The notes under the pieces are model-generated. The model was not told where the DNA came from, ran no database searches, and saw only the letters and a list, made by a program, of their open reading frames with translations. The translations under genes and the position numbers were made by a program. A DNA stretch of 64,000 nucleotides from contig NZ_CP051293.1 of NCBI RefSeq assembly GCF_013170805.1, forward strand, positions 5,462,001-5,526,000, in the 5' to 3' direction. Positions within the stretch are counted from its first letter, which is position 1. Each line of letters starts with the position of its first letter. This DNA is from Mesorhizobium sp. NZP2077. Its GTDB lineage: Bacteria > Pseudomonadota > Alphaproteobacteria > Rhizobiales > Rhizobiaceae. Below, piece by piece: positions 50,196-59,889 of the stretch.

Positions 50196-51608
50196 ATGAA
50201 CAGCCTGATCGGCCAATTCGACATTTCAGACGATCGCATCAAGCAGATCGTCGCCGACACCATCAACGGCGCCGACGACGGCGAACTGTTTCTTGAATAC
50301 AGCGAGAGCGAGGCGCTGATGTTCGACAATGGCCGGCTGAAGACCGCCAATTTCAACACCGACCAGGGTTTTGGCCTGCGTGCGGTCGCGGGTGAAGCCA
50401 GCGGCTACGCCCATTCGAGCGACCTGTCCGAGGCCTCGCTGCTGCGCGCGGCCGCTGCCGTCTCGACCGTCAAGGGCGGCTATTCCGGTACGCTTGCCGC
50501 CGCGCCCGCCCGCACCAACCGCCATCTCTACGGCGACGAGAACCCGATCCCCTCGCCCTCCTTCGAGGCCAAGGCAAAGCTGCTGCAGGAAATCGACGCC
50601 TGGCTGCGCGCCGAGGATCCGCACGTACGCCAGGTGACGGCCTCGCTCGCCGCCTCCTGGCAGCATGTCGAGATCGTGCGCGCCGACGGCCAGATGGTGC
50701 GCGATATCAGGCCGCTTGTCCGCATCAACGTCTCGGTCGTGGTCGGCGATGGCGACCGCCAGGAAAGCGGCTCCTATGGCATGGGGGGACGAAAGGCGTT
50801 TGGCGAGTTCCTGATCGAGGACAGCTGGAAGCACGCCGCCAAGGAGGCGCTGCGGCAGGCGCTGGTCAACCTCGAAGCCATTCCGGCACCGGCAGGCACC
50901 TTCGACATCGTGCTGTCAAGCGGCTGGCCAGGTGTGATGCTGCACGAAGCCGTCGGGCACGGGCTGGAAGGCGATTTCAATCGCAAGAAGACCTCGGCCT
51001 TCGCCGGCCTGCTGGGCCAGCAGGTCGCCGCCAAGGGCGTCACCGTCGTCGACGACGGCACCATCCCCGAGCGGCGCGGCTCGCTCACCGTCGACGATGA
51101 AGGCACGCCATCGGCCCGCAACGTGCTGATCGAGGACGGCAAACTGGTCGGCTACATGCAGGACCGGCAGAATGCCCGGCTGATGGGCATGAAAGCCACC
51201 GGCAACGGCCGGCGCGAAGGTTACGCGCACCAGCCCATGCCGCGCATGACCAACACCTACATGACTTCAGGCGACATGGAGCCGGACGAGATCATCGCTT
51301 CGGTCAAGAACGGCATCTACGCCGTCTCCTTCGGCGGCGGCCAGGTCGACATCACGTCGGGCAAATTCGTATTCGGCTGCACCGAGGCCTACATGATCGA
51401 GAACGGCAAGGTGACGCAGCCGATCAAGGGCGCGATGCTGATCGGCAATGGGCCGGATGCCATGCACCGCGTCTCGATGGTCGGCAACGACATGAAGCTC
51501 GACAACGGCATCGGCATGTGCGGCAAGGCCGGACAGGGCGTGCCGGTCGGCGTCGGCCAGCCGCATCTGAGGATGAACCAGATGACGGTCGGCGGCACAC
51601 GGGTTTGA
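50196..51608 (+). CDS. tldD: Metalloprotease TldD
   Basis: This 470-residue subunit works with TldE/PmbA in a heterodimeric zinc protease that degrades small unfolded or modified peptides. The zinc motif HEAVGH (residues 250-255, HExxxH form) lies in GVMLHEAVGHGLEGDFNRKK. The N-terminal domain includes LFLEYSESEALMFDNGRLKT. The C-terminal barrel has the conserved MTNTYMTSGDMEPDEIIASV and GGQVDITSGKFVFGCTEAYM. I chose the ATG at 50196 over the GTG at 50160. No tldE gene adjoins, which is usual. Confidence 0.96.
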   Translation: MNSLIGQFDISDDRIKQIVADTINGADDGELFLEYSESEALMFDNGRLKTANFNTDQGFGLRAVAGEASGYAHSSDLSEASLLRAAAAVSTVKGGYSGTLAAAPARTNRHLYGDENPIPSPSFEAKAKLLQEIDAWLRAEDPHVRQVTASLAASWQHVEIVRADGQMVRDIRPLVRINVSVVVGDGDRQESGSYGMGGRKAFGEFLIEDSWKHAAKEALRQALVNLEAIPAPAGTFDIVLSSGWPGVMLHEAVGHGLEGDFNRKKTSAFAGLLGQQVAAKGVTVVDDGTIPERRGSLTVDDEGTPSARNVLIEDGKLVGYMQDRQNARLMGMKATGNGRREGYAHQPMPRMTNTYMTSGDMEPDEIIASVKNGIYAVSFGGGQVDITSGKFVFGCTEAYMIENGKVTQPIKGAMLIGNGPDAMHRVSMVGNDMKLDNGIGMCGKAGQGVPVGVGQPHLRMNQMTVGGTRV

Positions 51609-51688
51609 TGCCTTGGGATCGTTCCGGTAGCGTCGCCTCCCAAATGATGTTTCCGGGGGGCAAGCGACCATGTCCAGATCCAAGATCG

Positions 51689-51838
51689 TCATTCCGCGAC
51701 CCCGATGGTGTCTGGGCGAAATTCAACCTTGAAGACGTTGCGACGCCCGAAGGTTTTGCCCGCGACCCCGCCAAGGTGCAGGATTTCTACAATATGCGCC
51801 GGCGACAGATCATGGGTGCGGCTTCAAAGGCAACCAGG
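51689..51838 (+). pseudogene. Remnant of a sirtuin (NAD-dependent deacylase) gene
   Basis: About 50 codons read SFRDPDGVWAKFNLEDVATP, then EGFARDPAKVQDFYNMRRRQ and IMGAAS. This corresponds to the segment right after the NAD-binding GAGIS motif of bacterial SIR2 proteins (TFRD...; DVATPEGF; V-x-DFYN-RR). The upstream Rossmann part and everything after AAS are missing or scrambled in all frames nearby. It is a decayed gene between tldD and the PsiF-like gene. Confidence 0.7.
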
Positions 51839-51916
51839 CTCATATTTTCCCGAAATTGCCACCAGCCTCCCCGCTGGGGCAGGCTGGCAGCGAACCTCGG
51901 CCGCGACGGCGGTCGA

Positions 51917-52192
51917 TCAAGTGGGTTTGCCGCCGTTCTTCTTGCAATCGGCCCGGAATTTCGCGCGCGCCTTGCCGTGCAGCTTCTTGGCATCGGCAAG
52001 GGCTGAACATTGCTTGGAAATCGCGGTTTTCTCCGGCGTCATGGCGGTCGCCGGCGCCTTCTTCACGGGGGCGACCGTGGTGGCGGCCGGCGCAGTGGTC
52101 GTCGTGGCTGCTGTTGCCGTCGCAGCCGCGGCGGCTCCCGTCGCAATGAATCCGGCCACGGCGATAGACGTCAGAACGCTTGCAATCCTCAT
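51917..52192 (-). CDS. PsiF-like small exported protein
   Basis: This 91-residue protein starts at ATG 52192. A signal peptide (MRIASVLTSIAVAGFIATGA, then AAAA) is followed by a low-complexity Ala/Thr segment (TATAATTTTAPAATTVAPVK) and a basic C-terminal repeat (CSALADAKKLHGKARAKFRA, DCKKNGGKP). The latter matches the PsiF repeat, in which two cysteines flank a lysine-rich helix. PsiF was first seen as phosphate-starvation-induced in E. coli; its function is unknown. Confidence 0.72.
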   Translation of the reverse strand: MRIASVLTSIAVAGFIATGAAAAATATAATTTTAPAATTVAPVKKAPATAMTPEKTAISKQCSALADAKKLHGKARAKFRADCKKNGGKPT

Positions 52193-52429
52193 TATGGTTA
52201 CTCCCTTGAGGCCCCCCGGCACTGACTGGGTATCAGCGAGCCGGGGCGCCGCGCAATCTCAGCTGTGGTCAACCACGCAGTTGTGATCTGATCGCGGGTC
52301 GCCGCAGCGGGCCGGCCATGTTTTGCCCCCGGCTCTGCACAGCCGCCTCACCTCACACAACGCCACCGGCGATGCGTTTCAAGTCCTGCGCATGCCCCGA
52401 CCGAAGCCAGGCCACCCAGGCGACATGTG

Positions 52430-54787
52430 CTACTTCTTGCAAGCGGGCTCATTGGGGTGCCCGCAAGACGGCTTCTTGACGGCCGGCGGCTGCGGCGGCC
52501 TTGGCTGCGCTTGCGGCTGCCGGTGCACCTGCTGGATCTGTTGCTTCGGCTGGGCGTGGAACTCCTGCCTCTGCGGCTTGGGCTGACCCAGCACCTTCAA
52601 CTGCTGATTGCCATTATTGACCTTGAATTTCTGCTGGACATTATCGCCACCGTTTCCGTTGGCAGGTGGCTTGTGGAATTTGGGACCGTTACCATTGCCC
52701 TGAGCCCCACTGCGTTGCCCATTGGCCTGGCCGTTCGTCTGGCCACCGCCCTGATTGTGAAGCTTCTTGAACTTGCCATTGGGCGGATTCTGGCCTGAAT
52801 TCTGGCCGTTGAGCACCGATGCGTTGTTCGCCGCAGGCGCACCGTTGGCGCCAGGGATCTTGCGGAGCTTCTTGCCAGTTTTGCCGGTACCGTTCTGGCC
52901 CTGCCCATTGCCTTGGCCATTGGCCCCGTTTTGCCCATTCACCACCGGGTTGCCGGTCACGGCGTTTCCACCTGCGGTGCCCTGTTTGTTTAACAGCTTC
53001 CTGGACTTGTTGTTGGGCAGGTTCGGGTTGTTGGGCAGGTTCTGTCCATTCAGCACCGGCTTGCCATTGACGAGCGGCAGCGTCTTACCGTCGGCGCCGG
53101 GCAAGGCATGACCTGTCAGCTTGTCGGCAGGCAATGTCTTCGACAGCGGCGTGGCACCTCCGGGCTGCTGGCCATCCTGCCGGGGCTTCAGCGGCAGGCC
53201 GCCGGCGTTCTGCTTGGACAGCACGGTTTCCTTTTTATGTAGGAAAGCCGGCAGCGCCACCTTGGCCGCCAGCGCGGCTGCACCCAGGCCCACGGCGCCG
53301 GCGGTCAGCTTCTGGCCCGTGGTGAGGCCGCCGCCCTGGTTGTTGTTCTCGTTGATCGTCGTGTTGTTGATGATCGTGGTGTTGTGGATGTTGTTGAAGA
53401 TGACATTGTCCGGCGGTGGGAAGATGTCATGCGGCGGGTTGACCCACGCCGGCACGGGCACAAAGACCGGCGTCGGCAGAAGGAAGATTCCGACTGGCGG
53501 CGGCGGTGGCGGCAGTTCGATGAAGTCGCGCGGCCGCGGCGGCAGGAAAATCACCGTCACGGGCGGCGGCGGATCGAAATCGAAATCGGGGTCGTCGAAA
53601 TAGAGTACGGGACGGTCGACGTAGACGATTTCCTCCTCCGGCGGCGGCGGCACGTCATAGGCGTAAACGGTGAAATCCTCCGGGGGCTCCAGGGCCGCAT
53701 CGAAATGCTCAAGCCGGCGACGGGCATCCCAGGCATGCGGGCCATGCGGGTAGCGCCGGAGATATGACCAGTAGGCTTCCGGCGTGTCCCGCAGCCAGGT
53801 TTCGCGCCAAGTGATCGCCTCGCGCCGCGCAGCGATGATGGCGCGCACGCGCTTGGCCATCGGATCGTGCGGATAGGCGCCGACGAAATCCTCATAACCG
53901 CGCAGCGTGTCGCGATCGAGCGCCGCTACATAAGCGTCGTGGGCATCGAAGTCGCGGATTTCCCTGGTCCGGTTGGCTTGGGATTCGGCCTCCGAAACTT
54001 TCGGCGCGGGCGCGTCCGGGGCACGATCGAAGAACACGAAGGGCGCGCTGATCTTCGAGGTGTTCCAAGGCACTTCGGCCCCTTGCGTCACTTCGTTGAC
54101 GCGCAGGCGCGTGCGGTCGAACACATCGTCGAGCGACAGGCCGCCGTCGCGCATCATCTCGGCCAGCGCCTGGGCATAGGCGCCGTACGGTCCCTTGCCT
54201 TCCGGCGCGACGGTTCCCGGCGCGGCGTTGAAGGCGATCAGCATGTTCGGGTCGGGATCGACCAGCGCGAGACCGCCCGCCAGCGGCTGGTTCGTTTGCG
54301 GGAATGCATTCGGTCGCGCCGCGTCGAGCACGACGATGTTGACCTTCGTCGGCAGTCCAGCCAGCGACTTGGTGAGGTCGGAGAGCCGCATCGCCTGGAG
54401 CGGGACGTCGGCTGGATTGGTGATCTGGGCATCGACCGGCAGGAAGTAGTTCTCGCCTTCGAACTGCACACCTTGGCCGGCGAGGTAGACGAAGACGACC
54501 GCGTCGGGTCCGGCAGCGGAGACCTTGCCGAGGAAGTCGCGCAGCGCGCCGCGCAGCGACTCCTGATCCACATCACGGGCGCCGACCACATCAAAACCAG
54601 CAGCCTGCAAGGTCTGCGCGATCAGTCCGGCGTCGTTGGCGGGTGTCACCAGCGCGCCGGACGGATAGGCAGCGTTGCCAATGACGAAAGCGAGGCGTTT
54701 TTGCTGTTGCGCGAGCGCGCCCGTCGCGGAGGCGGCGACGACGAGCAAGAGGACGAATAAACTGAGGAATTTCTGGAGCATCCGCAT
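52430..54787 (-). CDS. Caspase-fold protein lacking the catalytic His and Cys, with Asn/Gln-rich tail
   Basis: This 785-residue exported protein has signal peptide MRMLQKFLSLFVLLLVVAAS plus ATGALA. Residues about 28-255 are a C14 caspase-like p20/p10 domain (RLAFVIGNAAYPSGALVTPA, NDAGLIAQTLQAAGFDVVGA, GENYFLPVDAQI). The catalytic histidine segment reads YLAGQGVQ (Q105 in place of His) and the cysteine segment VVLDAARPN (A157 in place of Cys), so proteolysis is not expected. A tetratricopeptide-like helical stretch (280-365) and Pro-rich segments follow, then an Asn-rich patch and a transmembrane-like helix (494-515). The 270-residue tail is rich in Asn, Gln and Gly. Confidence 0.88.
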   Translation of the reverse strand: MRMLQKFLSLFVLLLVVAASATGALAQQQKRLAFVIGNAAYPSGALVTPANDAGLIAQTLQAAGFDVVGARDVDQESLRGALRDFLGKVSAAGPDAVVFVYLAGQGVQFEGENYFLPVDAQITNPADVPLQAMRLSDLTKSLAGLPTKVNIVVLDAARPNAFPQTNQPLAGGLALVDPDPNMLIAFNAAPGTVAPEGKGPYGAYAQALAEMMRDGGLSLDDVFDRTRLRVNEVTQGAEVPWNTSKISAPFVFFDRAPDAPAPKVSEAESQANRTREIRDFDAHDAYVAALDRDTLRGYEDFVGAYPHDPMAKRVRAIIAARREAITWRETWLRDTPEAYWSYLRRYPHGPHAWDARRRLEHFDAALEPPEDFTVYAYDVPPPPEEEIVYVDRPVLYFDDPDFDFDPPPPVTVIFLPPRPRDFIELPPPPPPVGIFLLPTPVFVPVPAWVNPPHDIFPPPDNVIFNNIHNTTIINNTTINENNNQGGGLTTGQKLTAGAVGLGAAALAAKVALPAFLHKKETVLSKQNAGGLPLKPRQDGQQPGGATPLSKTLPADKLTGHALPGADGKTLPLVNGKPVLNGQNLPNNPNLPNNKSRKLLNKQGTAGGNAVTGNPVVNGQNGANGQGNGQGQNGTGKTGKKLRKIPGANGAPAANNASVLNGQNSGQNPPNGKFKKLHNQGGGQTNGQANGQRSGAQGNGNGPKFHKPPANGNGGDNVQQKFKVNNGNQQLKVLGQPKPQRQEFHAQPKQQIQQVHRQPQAQPRPPQPPAVKKPSCGHPNEPACKK

Positions 54788-54978
54788 TTCAGGCCACCAT
54801 GGGTAAAGAGCCGACGCTGTCGGGACCCTTCCCCTCCTCCAGCGATCTGGACTAGACGGACGCAAAGAGGCGGCTTTGCGGCGCGATCTCGGCAGGTTGG
54901 GATCGAGTATAGCCTAACCGGCTATTTCAAGGAAAAGTGATCGCTTTCTGTCCGCGCAGCAGTCGAACCGAGATCCGC

Positions 54979-56214
54979 CTATCGGCGTTTCCTGGGCTTT
55001 TCCAGCAGAGCGACGGCTTCGACATGGGGCGACCACAGGAACTGGTCGATCGGCGTCACGCTTTTCAATGTGTACCCGCCATCGATGAGGATGCGCAGGT
55101 CGCGAGCCAGCGTCACCGGATTGCAGGACACTGCGGCAACGAACGGAACATCCGAGCGGGCGATCTGCTTCGACTGGTCCTCGGCACCGGCGCGCGGCGG
55201 ATCGAAGACTAGTCCGTCAAAGGCGTTCAACTCCTTGAACGTCAGCGGCCGGCGGAACAGGTCGCGGCGTTCGCCCGTCACTCGCTTCAGGCCGGTTGCG
55301 AAGCGTGACCCCTTGTCCAGCGCCGAAAGTGCCGCCGCATCGCCTTCCACAGCGTGCACTTCCGACTTCGCGGCCAGCCGCAAGGCAAAGCTGCCGCAGC
55401 CGGCGAAGAGATCGGCGACCTTCTTGGCGCGCTTCAGATGGCCGGCGACGATCTCGGCCATGGTCTGTTCGGCGGCCTCGGTCGCCTGCAGGAAGGCACC
55501 CGGCGGCACGGCGACCGCGACGCTGCCGAACATCACCACAGGCTTCCTCGGTTCGATGACGATCTCGTCGTCGATGGACAGCCTGGCAAATCCCTGCGCA
55601 AGGACAAAATTGGAGGCGATGCGGCGTTGATGTTCGCCGAGCTTGCCGGATTCATGCACCGCGACGTCGAGGCCGGAACCGGTCACCGTGACCGCCATCC
55701 GGAACGATTTGGTGGTGGCGCATATCAAGTCGGCGAGCGCCCGCAACCGGTCGAGTGCGGCGACGATCTCGGGCAGCGAGATCGGGCATTCGGATATGGA
55801 AATGATTTCCGGCGACAGATGGCGATTGAAGCCGAGCAGCATGCCCGTATCGCTGCGCCGGGCGGCGAGCACGACACGGCGGCGCGTGTGCGGTGCGCAG
55901 GCGATCAGCGCATCGATCTCGCAATCGAAGCCCTTCAGGGCGTGCACCACCTTCTCGCGCTTCCACTGGCGATAGGCCTCGGCCTCGAAGTGTTGCAGGG
56001 CGCAGCCGCCGCATTCGGTAAAATGGCGGCAGGCGGGTTCGATGCGCAGCGGCGAGGCCTCCAGCACGGCCATCAACGCGGCGCGGTCCCTTTCGCGCGC
56101 GGCGGTGACGGTCTCGCCCGGCAGCGTGAAGGGGATGAACAGATCGCCGCTTTCGGTCTCGGCAATGCCATCGCCCTGGGCGCCCAGCTTTTTAATGGTG
56201 AAGCGCGTACTCAT
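54979..56214 (-). CDS. 23S rRNA uracil-C5 methyltransferase (RlmD/TrmA family)
   Basis: This 411-residue SAM-dependent enzyme has a TRAM-like N-terminus (FTIKKLGAQGDGIAETESGD) and then an iron-sulfur cysteine cluster (ACRHFTECGGCALQH, C-x5-C-x2-C). The methyltransferase domain holds VADLFAGCGSFALRLA for SAM and the catalytic cysteine in FVAAVSCNPVTLARDL, preceded by the FDPPRAGAEDQ motif. It belongs to the COG2265 group, which modifies U1939 or U747 of 23S rRNA or U54 of tRNA; which of these cannot be decided here. It overlaps the TlyA-like gene by 4 bp. Confidence 0.93.
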   Translation of the reverse strand: MSTRFTIKKLGAQGDGIAETESGDLFIPFTLPGETVTAARERDRAALMAVLEASPLRIEPACRHFTECGGCALQHFEAEAYRQWKREKVVHALKGFDCEIDALIACAPHTRRRVVLAARRSDTGMLLGFNRHLSPEIISISECPISLPEIVAALDRLRALADLICATTKSFRMAVTVTGSGLDVAVHESGKLGEHQRRIASNFVLAQGFARLSIDDEIVIEPRKPVVMFGSVAVAVPPGAFLQATEAAEQTMAEIVAGHLKRAKKVADLFAGCGSFALRLAAKSEVHAVEGDAAALSALDKGSRFATGLKRVTGERRDLFRRPLTFKELNAFDGLVFDPPRAGAEDQSKQIARSDVPFVAAVSCNPVTLARDLRILIDGGYTLKSVTPIDQFLWSPHVEAVALLEKPRKRR

Positions 56215-56975
56215 CGATCCTTGATCCCACCGAGCAGGAATTCGCGATTGCCGTCGCCGCCTTCGATCGGCGACAGATGCAGGCCGAGCGAGCGCCAGCC
56301 GGGAACGGCATCAAGCCAATCCTGCAGCAGGCCGGCGACACGGGCGGCGTCGAAGGGGTCTTTCAGCAGACCGCCCTTGCCGATCGCCTCGCGACCCGCC
56401 TCGAATTGCGGCTTCACCAGCAAGATCGCGGCGGCACCAGGCTTCGCAATGGCAAGCGCCGGCGGCAACGCCAGTTTCAGCGAAATGAAGCTGACATCGG
56501 AAACGATGAAATCCGGAACACGGCCGGCAAGATCCGCGGCAGTGAGATCGCGGGCGTTCAAGCCCTCGACGACCGTCACGCGCGGGTCCTTGCCGACATC
56601 GGCATGCATCTGGCCGTGTCCGACATCGATTGCCGTAACATGGGACGCACCGCGTTCGAGCAGCACCTGGGTGAACCCGCCGGTCGAGGCGCCGATGTCG
56701 AGCGCTTCGCGGCCGGCCGGATCGAGGCTGAAATGGTCGAGCCCGCCGATCAGCTTCAGCGCCGCGCGCGAAACATAGCCCTGCGCCCGATCATCGATTG
56801 TAACAAGGCATTGCGGCGAAACGTTCTGACCGGGTTTGCGGGCCATGACGCCATCAACCGTCACCGTGCCACGCTCGACGGCGTCGCGGGCACGCGAGCG
56901 GCTGGCAAACAGCCCGCGCTGGACGAGCAGGTCGTCGAGCCGCTGGCGGGTGCTGGCTGGCAAAGGCGAGTTCAT
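56211..56975 (-). CDS. TlyA-family rRNA 2'-O-methyltransferase
   Basis: This 254-residue protein has an N-terminal S4 RNA-binding domain (TRQRLDDLLVQRGLFASRSR, ARDAVERGTVTVDGV) and a FtsJ-like methyltransferase domain (ALDIGASTGGFTQVLLERGA, VTAIDVGHGQMHADVGKDPR, DFIVSDVSFISLKLALPPAL, LVKPQFEAGREAIGKGG). Lysine and aspartates of the K-D-K-E tetrad are visible. Once annotated as hemolysin A; homologues methylate 16S and 23S rRNA. It is the upstream gene of a two-gene unit with the uracil methyltransferase (ATGA overlap). In many rhizobia the TlyA gene is followed by dxs; here dxs lies just upstream in the same direction. Confidence 0.93.
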   Translation of the reverse strand: MNSPLPASTRQRLDDLLVQRGLFASRSRARDAVERGTVTVDGVMARKPGQNVSPQCLVTIDDRAQGYVSRAALKLIGGLDHFSLDPAGREALDIGASTGGFTQVLLERGASHVTAIDVGHGQMHADVGKDPRVTVVEGLNARDLTAADLAGRVPDFIVSDVSFISLKLALPPALAIAKPGAAAILLVKPQFEAGREAIGKGGLLKDPFDAARVAGLLQDWLDAVPGWRSLGLHLSPIEGGDGNREFLLGGIKDR

Positions 56976-57138
56976 CGGCCTTCATGGCGAAAGCCGGCAG
57001 CGAAGGCAAGGACATTGGGCGCAACCAGAAAAAAGCGGCTAACGCATCGAGCCGCGTAGCGGCTTGCGTGCGCGGTACCAGGTCCGGCAAAATGGTATCA
57101 AGCAGAGCCCTCTGTCGTCGAAACCCGGGGGAGAAGGA

Positions 57139-57540
57139 ATGCTGACGGGAACCTGCCACTGCGGTGCAACCCACTGGACCCTGGAGGACGATCCTGGGCC
57201 GATCACAGCTTGCAACTGCACGCTTTGCCGGCGCTATGGCACGCTCTGGGCCTATGACTATGTCAACGAACGCATTCGCGTTTCGGGACCGATGGCCAGC
57301 TATACGCGCGCCGGGAAGAGCGATCCCTCGCTGGAAATCCTGTTCTGCCCGACCTGCGCTTGCGTGCTGGCTTGGCGCGGCTTGCGCGCCGGCGCCTCGG
57401 GTCGAACACGCATCGCCGTCAATGTACGGCTGGCCCCGCCGGAGGCCGTCGCCGATCTGCCGATCGACCACTTCGACGGTCTCGACACTTACGACGATCT
57501 GCCGCGCGATGGCCGCTGCGTTCGCGATATGTGGTTTTAG
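57139..57540 (+). CDS. GFA/CENP-V family zinc protein
   Basis: This 133-residue cytoplasmic protein starts MLTGTCHCGATHWTLEDDPG after a gagaagg site. The zinc-binding cysteines fit the glutathione-dependent formaldehyde-activating (GFA) fold: CHCG at the start, ACNCTLCRRYG and ILFCPTCACVLAWRG. Mono-domain GFA proteins mostly have unknown substrates; a link to formaldehyde is only by family name. It is convergent with a small exported protein, sharing 4 bp. Confidence 0.9.
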   Translation: MLTGTCHCGATHWTLEDDPGPITACNCTLCRRYGTLWAYDYVNERIRVSGPMASYTRAGKSDPSLEILFCPTCACVLAWRGLRAGASGRTRIAVNVRLAPPEAVADLPIDHFDGLDTYDDLPRDGRCVRDMWF

Positions 57541-57827
57541 AAAATGTTGCGCGACACCTGGCGCTCGACGGCAGGAGACAAGCCGTCGTGCCGATCCGCT
57601 GAAGCTTGCTTATTTGGAGGCTCAGCCGCAACCGCGGACGCAGGCACGGGATCGGGCAGGACGACGAGCTGCGGCACCTGCTTGTAGGAAAAGCCGCCCC
57701 TGATATCGCCCATCTTGCCGGCGACGATGCCCACCGCCGCTTTTTCGAGATTGCGGTCGTAACGCGTCTCGGCGGCGGATGCTGCGATGGTGGCTAAAAG
57801 CGCCACGCCACACAGATGCGTTCTCAT
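57537..57827 (-). CDS. Small exported unknown protein (96 aa)
   Basis: This 96-residue protein begins MRTHLCGVALLATIAASAAE, a probable signal peptide cleaved after ASA. The mature sequence TRYDRNLEKAAVGIVAGKMG, DIRGGFSYKQVPQLVVLPDP has a conserved-looking helical start and a Pro/Ala-rich second half. The stop overlaps the end of the GFA gene by 4 bp. I do not recognise the family. Start and reading frame are supported by a clean signal sequence and a gggagac site upstream. Confidence 0.7.
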   Translation of the reverse strand: MRTHLCGVALLATIAASAAETRYDRNLEKAAVGIVAGKMGDIRGGFSYKQVPQLVVLPDPVPASAVAAEPPNKQASADRHDGLSPAVERQVSRNIF

Positions 57828-57975
57828 TGTTGTTGTCTCCCTGCCTGATCACCATCTAGCAGGGTGCCGTTGAAAAACGACCAAGGGACACGGTAAGCAA
57901 AACGCCAAACGACAGTGTTAACAATGCGTTACGAAATCAACCCGGCAAACTGATTCAAGCGCTTGAGGTTTTGAG

Positions 57976-59889
57976 TCAAGCGCGCTGGGCGCGGGCCGTA
58001 TGACCGAGCGCGGTGAAAACGGTGCGTATGATGCCGGCGGCGTCGAGGCCGGCATCGGCATACATCTTTTCGGGCTTGGCGTGGTCAGCGAACACATCGG
58101 GCAGCACCAGCGGGCGCACCTTCAGGCCGCTTTCCAGCAGTCCTTCATGGGCAAGGAACTGCAGCACGTGGCTGGCGAAGCCGCCGATGGCCCCCTCCTC
58201 CACCGTCACCAGAACCTCGTGCGAGCGGGCCAGCCGCCGGATCAGATCCTGGTCGAGCGGCTTGGCGTAGCGGGCATCGGCAACGGTGGTGGAAAGCCCG
58301 GCCGCGCCAAGTTCCTCGGCGGCAGCAAGGCAATCTTGCAGCCGCGTGCCGAAGGACAATAGCGCCACCTTTGTGCCTTCCCTGACGATGCGGCCCTTGC
58401 CGATTTCGAGGACTGAGCCGCGTTCCGGCATGTCGACGCCGACGCCGTTGCCGCGCGGATAGCGGAAGGCGATCGGGCCGTCATCGTAGCTTGCGGCCGT
58501 GCGCACCATGTGGCGCAGCTCCGCCTCATCCGCCGCCGCCATCACGACAAAGCCAGGCAGGCTTGCCAGGAAGGTGGTGTCAAAAGCGCCACAATGGGTG
58601 GCGCCATCGGCGCCGACGAAGCCGGCGCGGTCGATCGGGAAACGCACCGGCAATTTCTGGATCGCGACGTCATGGACGACCTGGTCGTAGGCGCGCTGCA
58701 GGAAGGTCGAATAGATCGCCGCGAACGGCTTGTAGCCTTCCGTCGCCAGGCCGGCGGCGAAGGTCACCGCGTGCTGTTCGGCGATGCCGACATCGAAGGT
58801 TCTTGACGGGAACACTTCGCCGAACAGATCAAGCCCGGTGCCACTCGGCATGGCGGCGGTGACGGCGACGATGCGGTCGTCCTCGCGGGCCTCCTGGATC
58901 AGGCTTTCGGCGAACACCTTGGTGTAGGCCGGAGCGTTGGCCGGCGCCTTGGCCTGCGCGCCGGTGATAACGTCAAACTTGTTGACGCCGTGATATTTGT
59001 CGGCGGCGGCTTCCGCCGGCGCGTAGCCCTTGCCCTTCTGGGTGACGACATGGATCAGCACCGGGCCTTCGCCATTGTCGCGGACGTTTTTGAGCACCGG
59101 GATCAGATGTTCGAGATTGTGCCCGTCGATCGGGCCGATGTGGTAGAAACCAAGTTCTTCGAACAAGGTGCCGCCGGTAACATAGCCGCGTGCATGCTCG
59201 ACCGCCCTTGTGATCGCGCGATCGGCGCGCTTACCAAGGTAAGAGGTCAGCTTCTTGCCGAAATCGCGCAGGCCGGCATAGGCCTTGCCCGAGGCCAGAC
59301 GCGCCAGATAGGCGCTCATGGCGCCGGTCGGCGGCGCGATCGACATGTCGTTGTCGTTGAGGATGACGATCAGGCGGGCGTCGAGCGCGCCGGCATTGTT
59401 CATTGCCTCATAGGCCATGCCGGCCGACATGGCCCCGTCGCCGATGACGGCAATCACATTGTTGCGGCCGCCGGCGAGGTCGCGCGCGGCCGCCATGCCG
59501 AGGCCGGCCGATATCGATGTCGAGGAGTGCGCCGCGCCGAAGGGATCGTATTCGCTCTCGGCGCGGCGGGTGAAGCCTGACAGGCCGCCTTCCTGGCGCA
59601 GTGTGCGGATGCGGTCGCGGCGACCGGTCAGGATCTTGTGGGGATAGGCCTGGTGGCCGACATCCCAGATCAGCCGGTCATCCGGGGTGTTGAACACATA
59701 GTGCAGCGCCACCGTCAGCTCGACCACGCCGAGGCCGGCGCCGAGATGGCCGCCGGTCCGGGACACCGCGTCGACCAGTTCGAGGCGCAACTCGGACGCA
59801 AGTTGCGGCAGCGCGCTCTCGTCGAGCGCGCGCAAATCCGCAGGAATGCGGACCTTGTCGAGAAGCGGCGTATGCGGCGTTGCGTTCAC
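57976..59889 (-). CDS. dxs: 1-deoxy-D-xylulose-5-phosphate synthase
   Basis: This 637-residue thiamine-diphosphate enzyme condenses pyruvate and glyceraldehyde-3-phosphate, the first step of the MEP pathway. It starts at GTG 59889 ([20 protein letters not shown]). Motifs: [40 protein letters not shown] with the ThDP-binding [19 protein letters not shown], and the catalytic glutamate region [20 protein letters not shown]. The C-terminal transketolase domain ends [24 protein letters not shown] ([14 protein letters not shown]). Full length. With ispH in this window it frames the isoprenoid pathway. Confidence 0.97.
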   Translation of the reverse strand: MNATPHTPLLDKVRIPADLRALDESALPQLASELRLELVDAVSRTGGHLGAGLGVVELTVALHYVFNTPDDRLIWDVGHQAYPHKILTGRRDRIRTLRQEGGLSGFTRRAESEYDPFGAAHSSTSISAGLGMAAARDLAGGRNNVIAVIGDGAMSAGMAYEAMNNAGALDARLIVILNDNDMSIAPPTGAMSAYLARLASGKAYAGLRDFGKKLTSYLGKRADRAITRAVEHARGYVTGGTLFEELGFYHIGPIDGHNLEHLIPVLKNVRDNGEGPVLIHVVTQKGKGYAPAEAAADKYHGVNKFDVITGAQAKAPANAPAYTKVFAESLIQEAREDDRIVAVTAAMPSGTGLDLFGEVFPSRTFDVGIAEQHAVTFAAGLATEGYKPFAAIYSTFLQRAYDQVVHDVAIQKLPVRFPIDRAGFVGADGATHCGAFDTTFLASLPGFVVMAAADEAELRHMVRTAASYDDGPIAFRYPRGNGVGVDMPERGSVLEIGKGRIVREGTKVALLSFGTRLQDCLAAAEELGAAGLSTTVADARYAKPLDQDLIRRLARSHEVLVTVEEGAIGGFASHVLQFLAHEGLLESGLKVRPLVLPDVFADHAKPEKMYADAGLDAAGIIRTVFTALGHTARAQRA

